The position numbers were made by a program, and so were the translations under genes. Below are positions 16,449 to 24,480 of a stretch of 25,562 nt of DNA, in pieces. The stretch is from a bacterium (GTDB lineage Bacteria > JAMCPX01), in assembly GCA_021787655.1 (NCBI GenBank), contig JAJYLM010000009.1:1-25562 (forward strand). The letters run 5' to 3'. The notes under the pieces were generated by a model, which saw nothing but the letters and a program-made list of their open reading frames with translations, was not told the origin of the DNA and searched no databases. Position 1 is the first letter of the stretch; every line of letters starts with the position of its first letter.

Positions 16449-19400
16449 TTATTGCTTGTGCGAATAGATCCGCGCAGCCGGTATGATTTGTTTTATCTCG
16501 GAAAAAAAACGTTCGTCGGGCTTGATCTTCAGATAGTCGGGCAATTCTATGATGTACTCTTTCCTGCCTTCGTTCAGGTAATCCAGAAAGACGCGGGTCC
16601 CCCCCCTGTTTCTGGCAATGCAGTCCCGGACCATGGTCATGCTCGTGCCGGACATGGCGGCGAAGTCTGCCTCTATATGGATCTCTTCGATCATATCCGA
16701 CACAGCCTGGTCGATGGACAGGATGTTTTCCGCTATGATCTTGACGATGCTTCCCGCCTCGTTCTCGCTCTCGTCCTCCCGTTCTTCGACCTTGACCGTT
16801 CCTTTCACCAGAACGGGTTTATTGCTGTTGAAGCCGTTGACAAACCTGCTGTAGACACCGGGGAAAATGACGATTTCGACGCTGTTCTCATCATCCGAAA
16901 GGACGGCAAACGCCATCTTTTCGCCCTTCTTGGTCTTGTTCTCCTTGATCGCGTTCAGCATGCCGGCAACGGCAACGGATGCGCCGTCCTTCTCGGCCAG
17001 TGCACCGATGTCCGCACTGGTCAGAAGTTTCAGCTCCTTTTCATAGTTCCGCAGCGGCGTACCCGAGATATAGACATCGAGCAGCTCTTTTTCATACGCA
17101 AGCCGCTCAAGGTCCCCCCATTCCGGAGCTGTCTCGCCGTTGTCCGCCGGGGACATATCGGCGGTCTTGAACAGCTGGTTCTGATGCGCAAAATCCGCCA
17201 TCTTTGCAGCCTTCGCGTATGCGGTATCGAGGCTGTTGAACATGCCGGCTCTCGAACGTCCGCTGAAATCAAAAGCGCCGGCCTTGATAAGGCTTTCCAC
17301 GACTTTCCGGTTGACCTTTGCCTGGTCGACCCTGACCAGGAAATCCCACAGGGATTCAAAGGCACGCTCGTTCCGCACACCGATAATGGCGTCGATGGCA
17401 GCTTCTCCGATATTCTTGATGGCAAGGAACCCGAACCGGATGGACCCGTTTTCTATGGAAAAGCCTTTCTGCGACTTGTTGATGTCCGGGCCGAGGATGC
17501 TGATACCGATGGTCTTGCAATAGTTAATGTAGTGGGGAAGCTTCGCCGCCTTCTGTGCCTGCTTGGTGGCGACGTTCGAGAGCGTGGCAGTCATGAATTC
17601 AATCGTGTAGTACGTCTTGAGGTACGATGTCCACATCACGACCAGGGCATAGGCCGCGCTGTGCGATTTGTTGAACGCGTACTCTGCAAAGCTGCGCAGC
17701 TGGGAAAACAGCTCTTCGACGTCTGCCTTCCGGTGTCCCCGGGCGACCGCGCCGCTGATGAATTTTTCCTGGAGCTTCGGAAGTTCTTCCTCCTGCTTCT
17801 TGGCCATGACCTTCCTGACCCAGTCTGCCTCTTCGAGGGTGAACCCCGCGATCTCACTCGCGATACGCATGACCTGTTCCTGATACACAGGAACGCCGTA
17901 CGTGTAGTTCAATATGGTGTTCAGTTCCTTGATCCTGTTCGGGGCGATGCCCTTCTCCTTGTTCCTCACAAAATCGTCTATCCATGCCATGGGGCCCGGC
18001 CGGTAGAGGGCAACGACCGCGACAACATCCTCGAAGCCGGTCGGCCGTATCTTTTTTGCCGTGTTCTGCATCCCCGAACTCTCGAGCTGGAACAGACCGA
18101 CGCTGTCTCCCCGCTGCATTGCTTCGTACAGCTTCGGATCGTCCACGTCGATGGCAGCCAGATCGATGTCCTCATGACGGTAGTGCCTGACCAGCGAACG
18201 GGTCTCCTCGATCACCGTGAGTGTCGCGAGTGCGAGGAGGTCAAACTTGATCAACCCGATCTTCTCCACAAACTGTCCGTCGTAGCCGGTAACGATGTTG
18301 TCCGTCTTGTCGCGGTACAGGGGCAGGTACTCGTACAGGGGCTTGTCCGAGATAACGACGCCGCTTGCATGGAGCGATTTGTCCCGCAGCAGCCCTTCGA
18401 GCTTCACTGCAATCTCGAGCATGTCCTTTATCCTGGGGTCTTTGGCACCCATCTCCCCGAGCTGGGGCAGCAGCTTGATCGCATCCTCGAGCGGCAGTTT
18501 CGGCGGAATGAGCTTCGTGATGCCGTCCACCACGCTATACGGAATGTCGAGCACCCGGCCCACATCCTTGACCACCACCCGTGACTGCAGGGGATGAAAA
18601 GACGTAATCCGCGCGACCTTCTGCTCGCCGTACCTGCCCTTCAGATACCCGATGATCTGATCTATCTTTTCCGCACAGAAGTCCATATCGATATCAGGCA
18701 TGCTGATCCTGCTCTTGTTGAGAAACCGCTCGAAGTACAGACCGTACTTGATCGGATCGATGCCGATGATGCCCAGTGCGTAGGCGACGAGGCTCCCTGC
18801 GGCAGATCCGCGGCCCGGTCCCCGGGGTATGTTCTGGGTGCGTGCATAGTTGATAATGTCCCGGACGATCAGAAAATAGTTCGAGAACCGGGTTTGCCTG
18901 ATCGTCTCGAGCTCCGTGTGCAGCCGGTCCCGGTAATCCTTTTCCCGTGCCTTGATGTACGGGTGCTTTTCCATGAGTTCGTTGAGCCCCTGTTCTGCGA
19001 ATGCGGCAAGGATGTTGTCGTAGTCCTTGCTGCCGTCAAAAGAAATGTCCGGAAAATGGTACGTTTTAAGGTCGAGGTCGAGGTTGCACCGGGAGGCGAT
19101 CTCCCAGGTCGATTCCAGTGCTTCCGGATGCGACGAGAACGCCTTGGCCATCTCCTCCTGCGTCTTGAGGTACAGTTCCTGTGTCGAGAACCGCATCCTG
19201 TCTTCGTCGGAAAGCTTCTTCTTGGTCTGGATGCACAGGAGCACCTCGTGCGCAGTTGCATCGGAACTGTCGAGATAGTGTACGTCGTTCGTCGCAACGA
19301 CCGGGATATGGAGATTGCGGGACAGGTCGTAGATAAGATTGTTCACGGTGTGCTGTTCGGCGATGCCGTTTGCCTGGACCTCGAGGAAAAAATCGTCGCC

Positions 19401-19901
19401 GAAGATCTCCCGGTACTGTTCCGCTGCACTGATCGCCCCGGCAGCATTCCCGGACAACAGTTTCGATGGTATCTCGCCGTGCAGGCAGGCAGTCAACGCG
19501 ACCAGTCCCTCGCGGTGCTGGGCGAGCAGGGTCTTGTCGATGCGCGGCTTGCCGTAGAATCCGTCCGTGTGCGCAACGCTGGTCAGTTTCAGGAGGTTTC
19601 TGTAGCCCGCACGGTCCTTTGCCAGCAGGACAAGGTGGTAGGTCTCCGACGCAGGCCGCTTATCCCGAATGCTGTCGTTGGTGATATAGGTCTCGACGCC
19701 GATGATCGGTTTGATTCCCTTGTCACGCATCCTGGTATAGAAGTCCACCGCGCCGAACAGGTTGCCGTGATCGGTCATCGCGACGGAGGTCATGCCGTAG
19801 GACTTGAGTCTGTCCGCGAGCCTCCTGATATGGACCGCACCGTCCAGCAGGCTGTACTGGGTGTGCAGGTGGAGATGTACAAAATTGTACGAACCCGTCA
19901 T
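16449..19901 (-). CDS. dnaE: DNA polymerase III alpha subunit DnaE
   Basis: 1150 aa from ATG 19901, normal for DnaE1. Domain order: PHP (about 1-270), palm with PDIDMDF (Asp403 and Asp405) and third catalytic Asp554 in IKFDLLAL, fingers with GVPVYQEQVMRIA and AFNKSHSAAYAL, an HhH region, an OB fold (VAGMLNAIKENKTKKGEKM) and a C-terminal domain. All three catalytic aspartates are present. The PHP keeps its likely metal ligands (His11, His13, Asp20, His45, Glu70, His89, Cys139, Asp206, His208). Family-signature segments are altered: SFHPLQSR where TFGTMxAK/R is usual, DLLAL for DFLGL, and VRKVMAKK for LRRAMGKK. ATG 19901 follows the guaA TAG by one base and has GGGAG 4 bases upstream; ATG 19916 lacks a site. 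Confidence 0.96.
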   Translation of the reverse strand: MTGSYNFVHLHLHTQYSLLDGAVHIRRLADRLKSYGMTSVAMTDHGNLFGAVDFYTRMRDKGIKPIIGVETYITNDSIRDKRPASETYHLVLLAKDRAGYRNLLKLTSVAHTDGFYGKPRIDKTLLAQHREGLVALTACLHGEIPSKLLSGNAAGAISAAEQYREIFGDDFFLEVQANGIAEQHTVNNLIYDLSRNLHIPVVATNDVHYLDSSDATAHEVLLCIQTKKKLSDEDRMRFSTQELYLKTQEEMAKAFSSHPEALESTWEIASRCNLDLDLKTYHFPDISFDGSKDYDNILAAFAEQGLNELMEKHPYIKAREKDYRDRLHTELETIRQTRFSNYFLIVRDIINYARTQNIPRGPGRGSAAGSLVAYALGIIGIDPIKYGLYFERFLNKSRISMPDIDMDFCAEKIDQIIGYLKGRYGEQKVARITSFHPLQSRVVVKDVGRVLDIPYSVVDGITKLIPPKLPLEDAIKLLPQLGEMGAKDPRIKDMLEIAVKLEGLLRDKSLHASGVVISDKPLYEYLPLYRDKTDNIVTGYDGQFVEKIGLIKFDLLALATLTVIEETRSLVRHYRHEDIDLAAIDVDDPKLYEAMQRGDSVGLFQLESSGMQNTAKKIRPTGFEDVVAVVALYRPGPMAWIDDFVRNKEKGIAPNRIKELNTILNYTYGVPVYQEQVMRIASEIAGFTLEEADWVRKVMAKKQEEELPKLQEKFISGAVARGHRKADVEELFSQLRSFAEYAFNKSHSAAYALVVMWTSYLKTYYTIEFMTATLSNVATKQAQKAAKLPHYINYCKTIGISILGPDINKSQKGFSIENGSIRFGFLAIKNIGEAAIDAIIGVRNERAFESLWDFLVRVDQAKVNRKVVESLIKAGAFDFSGRSRAGMFNSLDTAYAKAAKMADFAHQNQLFKTADMSPADNGETAPEWGDLERLAYEKELLDVYISGTPLRNYEKELKLLTSADIGALAEKDGASVAVAGMLNAIKENKTKKGEKMAFAVLSDDENSVEIVIFPGVYSRFVNGFNSNKPVLVKGTVKVEEREDESENEAGSIVKIIAENILSIDQAVSDMIEEIHIEADFAAMSGTSMTMVRDCIARNRGGTRVFLDYLNEGRKEYIIELPDYLKIKPDERFFSEIKQIIPAARIYSHKQ

Positions 19902-19902
19902 G

Positions 19903-21435
19903 CTACTCCCATTCAATGGTGCTGGGCGGTTTTGAGCTGATATCGTACACCACCCTGTTCACACCGACGACCTCGCTGATAATTCTTGACGAGAGACGGT
20001 CCAGCACTTCGTACGGCAGCCGTGCCCAGTCTGCAGTCATGGCATCGGCACTGTTCACCGCGCGTATCGCTACAACATGCTCATACGTTCTTTCATCCCC
20101 CATGATGCCGACGGTCCTGACCGGCAGGAGGACGGCGAAGTACTGCCACAAAGTGCCGGACAACGATGATTTTTCTATCTCGTCCCTCACGATCAGATCC
20201 GCTTTCTTCAAGATATCGAGACGCTGGCGGTTGATGTCTCCCAGTATCCTGATGCTCAGACCGGGGCCCGGAAACGGCTGCCGTGACAGGATGGTCCCGG
20301 GGACTCCGAGCAGTCCGCCGATGCTCCTCACCTCGTCTTTGAACAGCAGGCGGAGGGGTTCGAGGACCTTGAGCCGCATCCGCGCAGGCAGGCCCCCGAC
20401 GTTATGGTGGCTTTTTATCGTCTGCGAAGGTCCGATATGCGAGATGCTCTCGATGACGTCCGGATACAACGTCCCCTGCAGCAGCCAGGTAAAGGACTTC
20501 CCTGACGTGTGCTTTTCGAACACATCGATAAATGTTTTTCCGATGATCTTCCGCTTCTTTTCAGGGTCCGTGACGCCCCTGAGCCTGCGGAGGAAGATCT
20601 CCGAAGCATCGACACGGGTGACCTTGAGGTGCATGGCCTTCAGCGCGGCAACGACCTCTCTGGATTCATGCTCCCGCAGCAATCCGTTATCGATGAACAG
20701 GAGTTTGAGCCGGTCCCCGATCGCACGCTGCGTGAGGACGGAGGCGACGGTCGAATCGACGCCGCCGCTGATGGCGCCGATGACCTTGTCCCTGCCGACC
20801 GTGTTCTGTAGTTCCTTCACCGAGGCATCGATAAATTCTCCGAGGTTCCATTTCTGGGTGATGGCGCAGACATCGATGAAATTCCCGAGTATGCGCATAC
20901 CCTCCACCGTGTGAGAGACCTCGGGGTGAAACTGCAGTCCGAATATCGGTTTCGTCATGTGCTGAACGGCAGCAACCGGTGAATTTGCCGATGCTGCGAT
21001 AATGGAAAAGCCGCTGGGAATCTTTTCGATCCTGTCCGAGTGGCTCATCCACACCGTATGCCGTGCATCCGTACACATATTTCTGAACAGGGGAGACTCG
21101 CAGGACAGTTCGATCTCAGCCCTTCCATACTCACGCTGTTTCGAGCGCTGGACGACCCCGCCCATGCTGTGGGTAATATACTGCATGCCGTAACAGATGC
21201 CGAGAACCGGTACCCCGAGCGAAAAAACGCCCTCATCTGGCTTCGGTGCACCCTTCTGATACACACTGTAGGGACTGCCGGACAGGATGATGCCCTTTGC
21301 GCCCATGTCCTTGATTGCTTCCGCAGGTGTTTGAAACGGAATAATGCGTGAATAAACGCCGAGTTCGCGTATCCGTCTCGATATCAGCTGCGTGTACTGG
21401 GATCCAAAGTCCAGGATAACGATAGATTCGGTCAT
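19903..21435 (-). CDS. guaA: GMP synthase (glutamine-hydrolysing)
   Basis: 510 aa, standard length. It converts XMP to GMP using ATP and glutamine-derived ammonia. The class I amidotransferase domain has Cys81 in LGICYGMQ, and His170 and Glu172 in LQFHPEV. The ATP pyrophosphatase P-loop is SGGVDS at 223-228. The C-terminal dimerisation domain ends in PPSTIEWE, the conserved GuaA tail. It lies 12 bases after guaB and one base before dnaE. ATG 21435 has no obvious ribosome-binding site, suggesting coupling to guaB translation. Confidence 0.98.
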   Translation of the reverse strand: MTESIVILDFGSQYTQLISRRIRELGVYSRIIPFQTPAEAIKDMGAKGIILSGSPYSVYQKGAPKPDEGVFSLGVPVLGICYGMQYITHSMGGVVQRSKQREYGRAEIELSCESPLFRNMCTDARHTVWMSHSDRIEKIPSGFSIIAASANSPVAAVQHMTKPIFGLQFHPEVSHTVEGMRILGNFIDVCAITQKWNLGEFIDASVKELQNTVGRDKVIGAISGGVDSTVASVLTQRAIGDRLKLLFIDNGLLREHESREVVAALKAMHLKVTRVDASEIFLRRLRGVTDPEKKRKIIGKTFIDVFEKHTSGKSFTWLLQGTLYPDVIESISHIGPSQTIKSHHNVGGLPARMRLKVLEPLRLLFKDEVRSIGGLLGVPGTILSRQPFPGPGLSIRILGDINRQRLDILKKADLIVRDEIEKSSLSGTLWQYFAVLLPVRTVGIMGDERTYEHVVAIRAVNSADAMTADWARLPYEVLDRLSSRIISEVVGVNRVVYDISSKPPSTIEWE

Positions 21436-21447
21436 GACTGGTTTCGC

Positions 21448-22929
21448 TTAAAACTCCAGCCGGTAGTTCGGCGCTTCTTTCGAGATCGAGACATCGTGCA
21501 CATGGCTTTCCCTCAGGCCTGCAGGGGTGATCCGGACGAACCGTGCCTTCTGTTTCAAATCATCGATGGTCCGTGCCCCCACATATCCCATGCCGGATTT
21601 CAGTCCTCCGAGCAGCTGGTAGATGACGGACGACAGCGAACCCTTGTACGGTACCCGGCCCTCGATTCCCTCAGGCACGAACTTCGATTCGTCCTCGAGA
21701 TGCTCCTGGGCATACCGGTCTTTCGATCCGGCTTTCATTGCCTCGATGGAACCCATGCCCCGGTACACCTTGTATGTCCGTCCTCCGAAGAATACAAAAT
21801 CCCCGGGACTTTCGTCCGTACCGGCAAACAGGTTCCCTATCATGATGGTGTCGGCACCTGCGGCAAGCGCCTTGGTAATATCTCCGGAAAACTTTATACC
21901 GCCGTCGGCAATGACCGGCACTCCGCTGCCTGCAACACCGCGGCGCGCGTTCATGATTGCGGTTATCTGGGGAACGCCGATACCGGCGACGATTCGGGTC
22001 GTACAAATGGAGCCCGGCCCCACACCGATCTTGACCGCATCTACCCCGGCTTCAACCAACGCCCGGGTGCCTTCCTCGGTAGCGACATTGCCTGCGATGA
22101 TATCGACCGACGTGTACATCTTCTTCAGTTCCCGCACAAATTCCATCACGTTCTTTGAATGGCCGTGCGCCGTATCAACGACCAGGCAGTCGACGCCCGC
22201 CTTGACGAGGGCTTCGGCCCGCTCCTCCCGGTCCTTGGATATCCCGAGCGCGGCTCCGACGAGCAGCCTGCCGAGTTTGTCCTTGGTTGCAAGGGGAAAC
22301 TTGATGGTTTTCTCTATGTCCTTGACCGTGATCAGCCCCTTCAGCTCTCCCCGGCTGTTCACGACGAGCAGCTTCTCGATCCGGTGCTGGTGCAACAGCT
22401 TCTTTGCTTCCTCGAGCGTCACATCTTCCCTCGCAGTGATAAGCCTGCCCCGGGTCATCACCTCGTGGATGGGTTTGTCAAGATCGTTCTCGAACCTCAT
22501 GTCCCTGTTGGTCAGGATACCGACGAGCTTGCCCTTCTTCACGATGGGAAGGCCGGATATGTTGTGCTTGCGCATGAAGACGACCCCCTCCCGCAGCTTG
22601 CTGTCGGGTGACATGGTCACCGGATCGGTAATGATATAACTCTCGTATTTTTTTACCCTGGAGACCTCTTCGGCCTGCTTCTTGACGGTCATGTTCTTGT
22701 GGATGATACCGATGCCGCCCTGCTGTGCCATCGTGATGGCTGTGGCAGACTCGGTGACCGTATCCATGGCAGCGCTGACCAGCGGTACACGGAGCGCGAT
22801 GTGACGTGATAAACGGGTTTCGGTTACAACGTCCCTGGCCAGTATTTTTGACTCTGCCGGGAGCAGCAGAAGGTCGTCGAACGTGTAGCCTTCTGTTATC
22901 GGTGGGTTTCCCTCTGTGTGTATGGGCAT
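21448..22929 (-). CDS. guaB: IMP dehydrogenase
   Basis: 493 aa. It oxidises IMP to XMP with NAD+, the first committed step to GMP. The TIM barrel begins YTFDDLLLLPAES, and MDTVTES and GGIGIIHKNM follow. Two CBS domains lie at about 98-150 and 157-210. The catalytic loop GPGSICTTRI places the nucleophile at Cys309, followed by ADGGIKFSGD and the flap-region segment VPYKGSLSSV. All key residues are present. AAGGA lies 7 bases before ATG 22929. Only 22 bases separate it from the LysM gene, so no room exists for its own full promoter; it should be read from upstream. Confidence 0.98.
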   Translation of the reverse strand: MPIHTEGNPPITEGYTFDDLLLLPAESKILARDVVTETRLSRHIALRVPLVSAAMDTVTESATAITMAQQGGIGIIHKNMTVKKQAEEVSRVKKYESYIITDPVTMSPDSKLREGVVFMRKHNISGLPIVKKGKLVGILTNRDMRFENDLDKPIHEVMTRGRLITAREDVTLEEAKKLLHQHRIEKLLVVNSRGELKGLITVKDIEKTIKFPLATKDKLGRLLVGAALGISKDREERAEALVKAGVDCLVVDTAHGHSKNVMEFVRELKKMYTSVDIIAGNVATEEGTRALVEAGVDAVKIGVGPGSICTTRIVAGIGVPQITAIMNARRGVAGSGVPVIADGGIKFSGDITKALAAGADTIMIGNLFAGTDESPGDFVFFGGRTYKVYRGMGSIEAMKAGSKDRYAQEHLEDESKFVPEGIEGRVPYKGSLSSVIYQLLGGLKSGMGYVGARTIDDLKQKARFVRITPAGLRESHVHDVSISKEAPNYRLEF

Positions 22930-22951
22930 TCTTTAATTCCTTTCTTTGAAT

Positions 22952-23968
22952 CTATTGTGGCGGAATAACAAGTGTTGTTCCAACCTTCAAATGATTGGGG
23001 TCCTTGATGGCTCTCTTGTTTGCTTCGTATATCTTCTTCCACAGTTGTGCATTGCCGTAATAAACAGCAGCTATCCAATGAAGGTCCTCGCCGGGCTTCA
23101 CGACGTGGGTCGTCTGAACATTGACGTACGCCGGCATGCCGCGCAGGACCTCGCCCGGTACAATGTGCGGCGGCCTCGTCACCTGTTCAGGCGGAGGTGC
23201 CGTGGAAACCTGCGGCGCCGGGGCAGGCATCGTTTGTTCGGGCATTGGTGCTCCAGGTACCGTCGATGCAGGTGCAGCTGAAAGCGGCTGCATCTGCCCG
23301 GGCTGGGGCTGTGATGCCTGGGCCGGTGCGGGAATCTGCACTTCTCCTGCAGGTGCGAGCGGCACGGCTGTTGCCGCCGGGGGCTGGTTCTGCTCAGGAC
23401 CTGCTGGTGCTGTTGTCTCTCCAGTCATTGGCGCCAGCGGTGCCATCGGCAGCTCGGCTGACGGCTGTTGCTCAGGACCTGCCGGTGCTGTCGTCTCCCC
23501 GGTCATTGGTGCCAGCGGTGCTGGCGGCAGCTCGGCTGACGGCTGCTGCTCCGGACCTGCCGGCGGTTGCTGCTCCAGGGGCGGGAGTGAAGGCGATAAT
23601 GGTTCAAGGGCCGGCGATGTCTGCGCCGTACCGGAAACATTCTCCGGCGCTATTCCCGGAAGTGTTTCTTCGGGTGCAGGTGCGAGCGGCTGTTCCGCTG
23701 ATGTCGGGGGCGTCGCGCTCAAGAGGGGCAGGGGCGCAAGCTGCTGACCACTTTCTGTCGTTGTCTGCTGTGTCCCTGCGTTCTGCGGAGGTACCGGCAG
23801 AACCTCGACGTTTTCCGTCTGAGGGATCGCGATGGTCTCCGAGCCTCCGGTCGGCGGAGCTATGACCCCCGGACCTGTACCGGAGTCCTGTGCAACTGCA
23901 GAGGACAATAGAATGAAGGATACAGCACAACTGACTAACACTGAGAAAACACGTCTTTTTCCTATCAT
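22952..23968 (-). CDS. Secreted Pro/Ala-rich protein with C-terminal LysM domain
   Basis: 338 aa. A signal peptide (MIGKRRVFSVLVSCAVSFIL, cleavage near AVA-QDS) is followed by a long disordered stretch, residues about 28-285, of Pro, Ala, Gln, Glu and Thr. It contains two near-identical 26-residue repeats. The C-terminal 52 residues form one LysM domain (THVVKPGEDLHWIA, then LWKKIYEANK, and KVGTTLVIPP), which binds peptidoglycan. The likely layout is a periplasmic wall-binding module on a flexible tether; there is no catalytic domain, so the role is unknown. The ATG overlaps the stop of the CNB-fold gene by 4 bases (ATGA), and GGAG lies 8 bases upstream. Confidence 0.85.
   Translation of the reverse strand: MIGKRRVFSVLVSCAVSFILLSSAVAQDSGTGPGVIAPPTGGSETIAIPQTENVEVLPVPPQNAGTQQTTTESGQQLAPLPLLSATPPTSAEQPLAPAPEETLPGIAPENVSGTAQTSPALEPLSPSLPPLEQQPPAGPEQQPSAELPPAPLAPMTGETTAPAGPEQQPSAELPMAPLAPMTGETTAPAGPEQNQPPAATAVPLAPAGEVQIPAPAQASQPQPGQMQPLSAAPASTVPGAPMPEQTMPAPAPQVSTAPPPEQVTRPPHIVPGEVLRGMPAYVNVQTTHVVKPGEDLHWIAAVYYGNAQLWKKIYEANKRAIKDPNHLKVGTTLVIPPQ
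23390..23563 (-). repeat. 78-bp tandem repeat in the LysM gene, about 2.2 copies
   Basis: Copies lie at 23486-23563 and 23408-23485, with an 18-base partial copy at 23390-23407. Each full copy encodes 26 residues starting PAGPEQQPSAELP and ending APLAPMTGETTA; the two differ at one residue (Pro or Met after AELP). High DNA identity suggests recent duplication by slippage or unequal exchange, so copy number may vary between strains. Confidence 0.85.
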
Positions 23969-24411
23969 GGCATCATCTCCTTTACCCCTTCAGGACTACC
24001 GATAAGATCGGCAATATACTGAGTCATGCTGAATAAGACCTGATATGCGGCGTGAATATTGTTTTTTACCAGTTTATCAAAGCTCTCCTGTGTAATGGTA
24101 ATGAGCTCCACGGGTTCCTTCGACTTCACCGTAACTGCCCTGCTTCCGCCCTTCACGAGCGACAACAGGCCGAGGACATCACCGCGCGAGAGCTCGCCGA
24201 TGACGGTCTCTTGTTTGTCCTGCGAGTCCTTCAGCACATCTACCTTCCCCGAAGCAATGATGAACATCGCATCAGACTGCATGCCTTCGGCAAATATCAC
24301 GGTTTCTGCAGGTACGCTCACCGCTTCTGAAATATTCGCAAGGACGTTGATAACCCTCTCATCCACTCCCTTGAAAAGGCTGTTTTCTTTTAAGACCTTT
24401 ACGGTATTCAT
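23965..24411 (-). CDS. Stand-alone cyclic-nucleotide-binding-fold protein (Crp-like sensor without HTH)
   Basis: 148 aa. One CNB beta-roll spans about residues 10-125: LFKGVDERVINVLANI, VIFAEGMQSDAMFIIASGKV, GELSRGDVLGLLSLVKGG and SRAVTVKSKEPVELITI. It ends in a helix with no HTH, kinase or TM domain. In the phosphate-binding cassette the Arg is present, but the usual Glu (family GE[LM]AL) is Leu (GLLSL), so cAMP or cGMP binding is doubtful. AGGAG lies only 1 base before ATG 24411, too close for a normal ribosome-binding site, and no better start exists. It overlaps the LysM gene by 4 bases, suggesting a functional pair. Confidence 0.85.
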   Translation of the reverse strand: MNTVKVLKENSLFKGVDERVINVLANISEAVSVPAETVIFAEGMQSDAMFIIASGKVDVLKDSQDKQETVIGELSRGDVLGLLSLVKGGSRAVTVKSKEPVELITITQESFDKLVKNNIHAAYQVLFSMTQYIADLIGSPEGVKEMMP

Positions 24412-24418
24412 GCTCCTA

Positions 24419-24446
24419 TAGATACACCTGAAATTAAATTTATCAA
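24419..24446 (-). promoter_or_regulatory. Candidate sigma-70 promoter for the CNB-fold gene
   Basis: On the minus strand TTGATA (24446-24441, five of six) and TATCTA (24424-24419) are separated by 16 bases. A start 6-8 bases downstream of the -10 would fall at or next to ATG 24411, giving a nearly leaderless transcript. This is the only promoter-like site seen between the carbonic anhydrase gene and gspC, so it may serve the long downstream run including guaB. Confidence 0.4.
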
Positions 24447-24480
24447 GTCATTGTCCTGGTCATTGTCCTGGTTATTGTCC
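24445..24480 (-). repeat. 12-bp tandem repeat at the 3' end of the carbonic anhydrase gene, with repeated in-frame stops
   Basis: On the minus strand GGACAATAACCA, GGACAATGACCA and GGACAATGACTT follow each other directly (units 24469-24480, 24457-24468, 24445-24456). The unit length is a multiple of three, so TAA, TGA and TGA all lie in the frame of the upstream gene. The first unit includes its last two sense codons and stop. Confidence 0.9.

Noticed and set aside
16431..19940. Long plus-strand open frames (717 and 448 codons) opposite dnaE
   Set aside because: They mirror the dnaE coding frame on the other strand, show no recognisable domain, and lack sensible starts. DnaE itself is unmistakable, so these are shadows of its codon composition.
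21623..22639. 338-codon plus-strand frame opposite guaB
   Set aside because: It is a Ser/Thr/Pro-rich antisense frame of guaB with no domain and no ribosome-binding site.
23390..23563. CRISPR-like array
   Set aside because: The repeats are directly adjacent, in frame and coding, with no spacers; they are a protein repeat.
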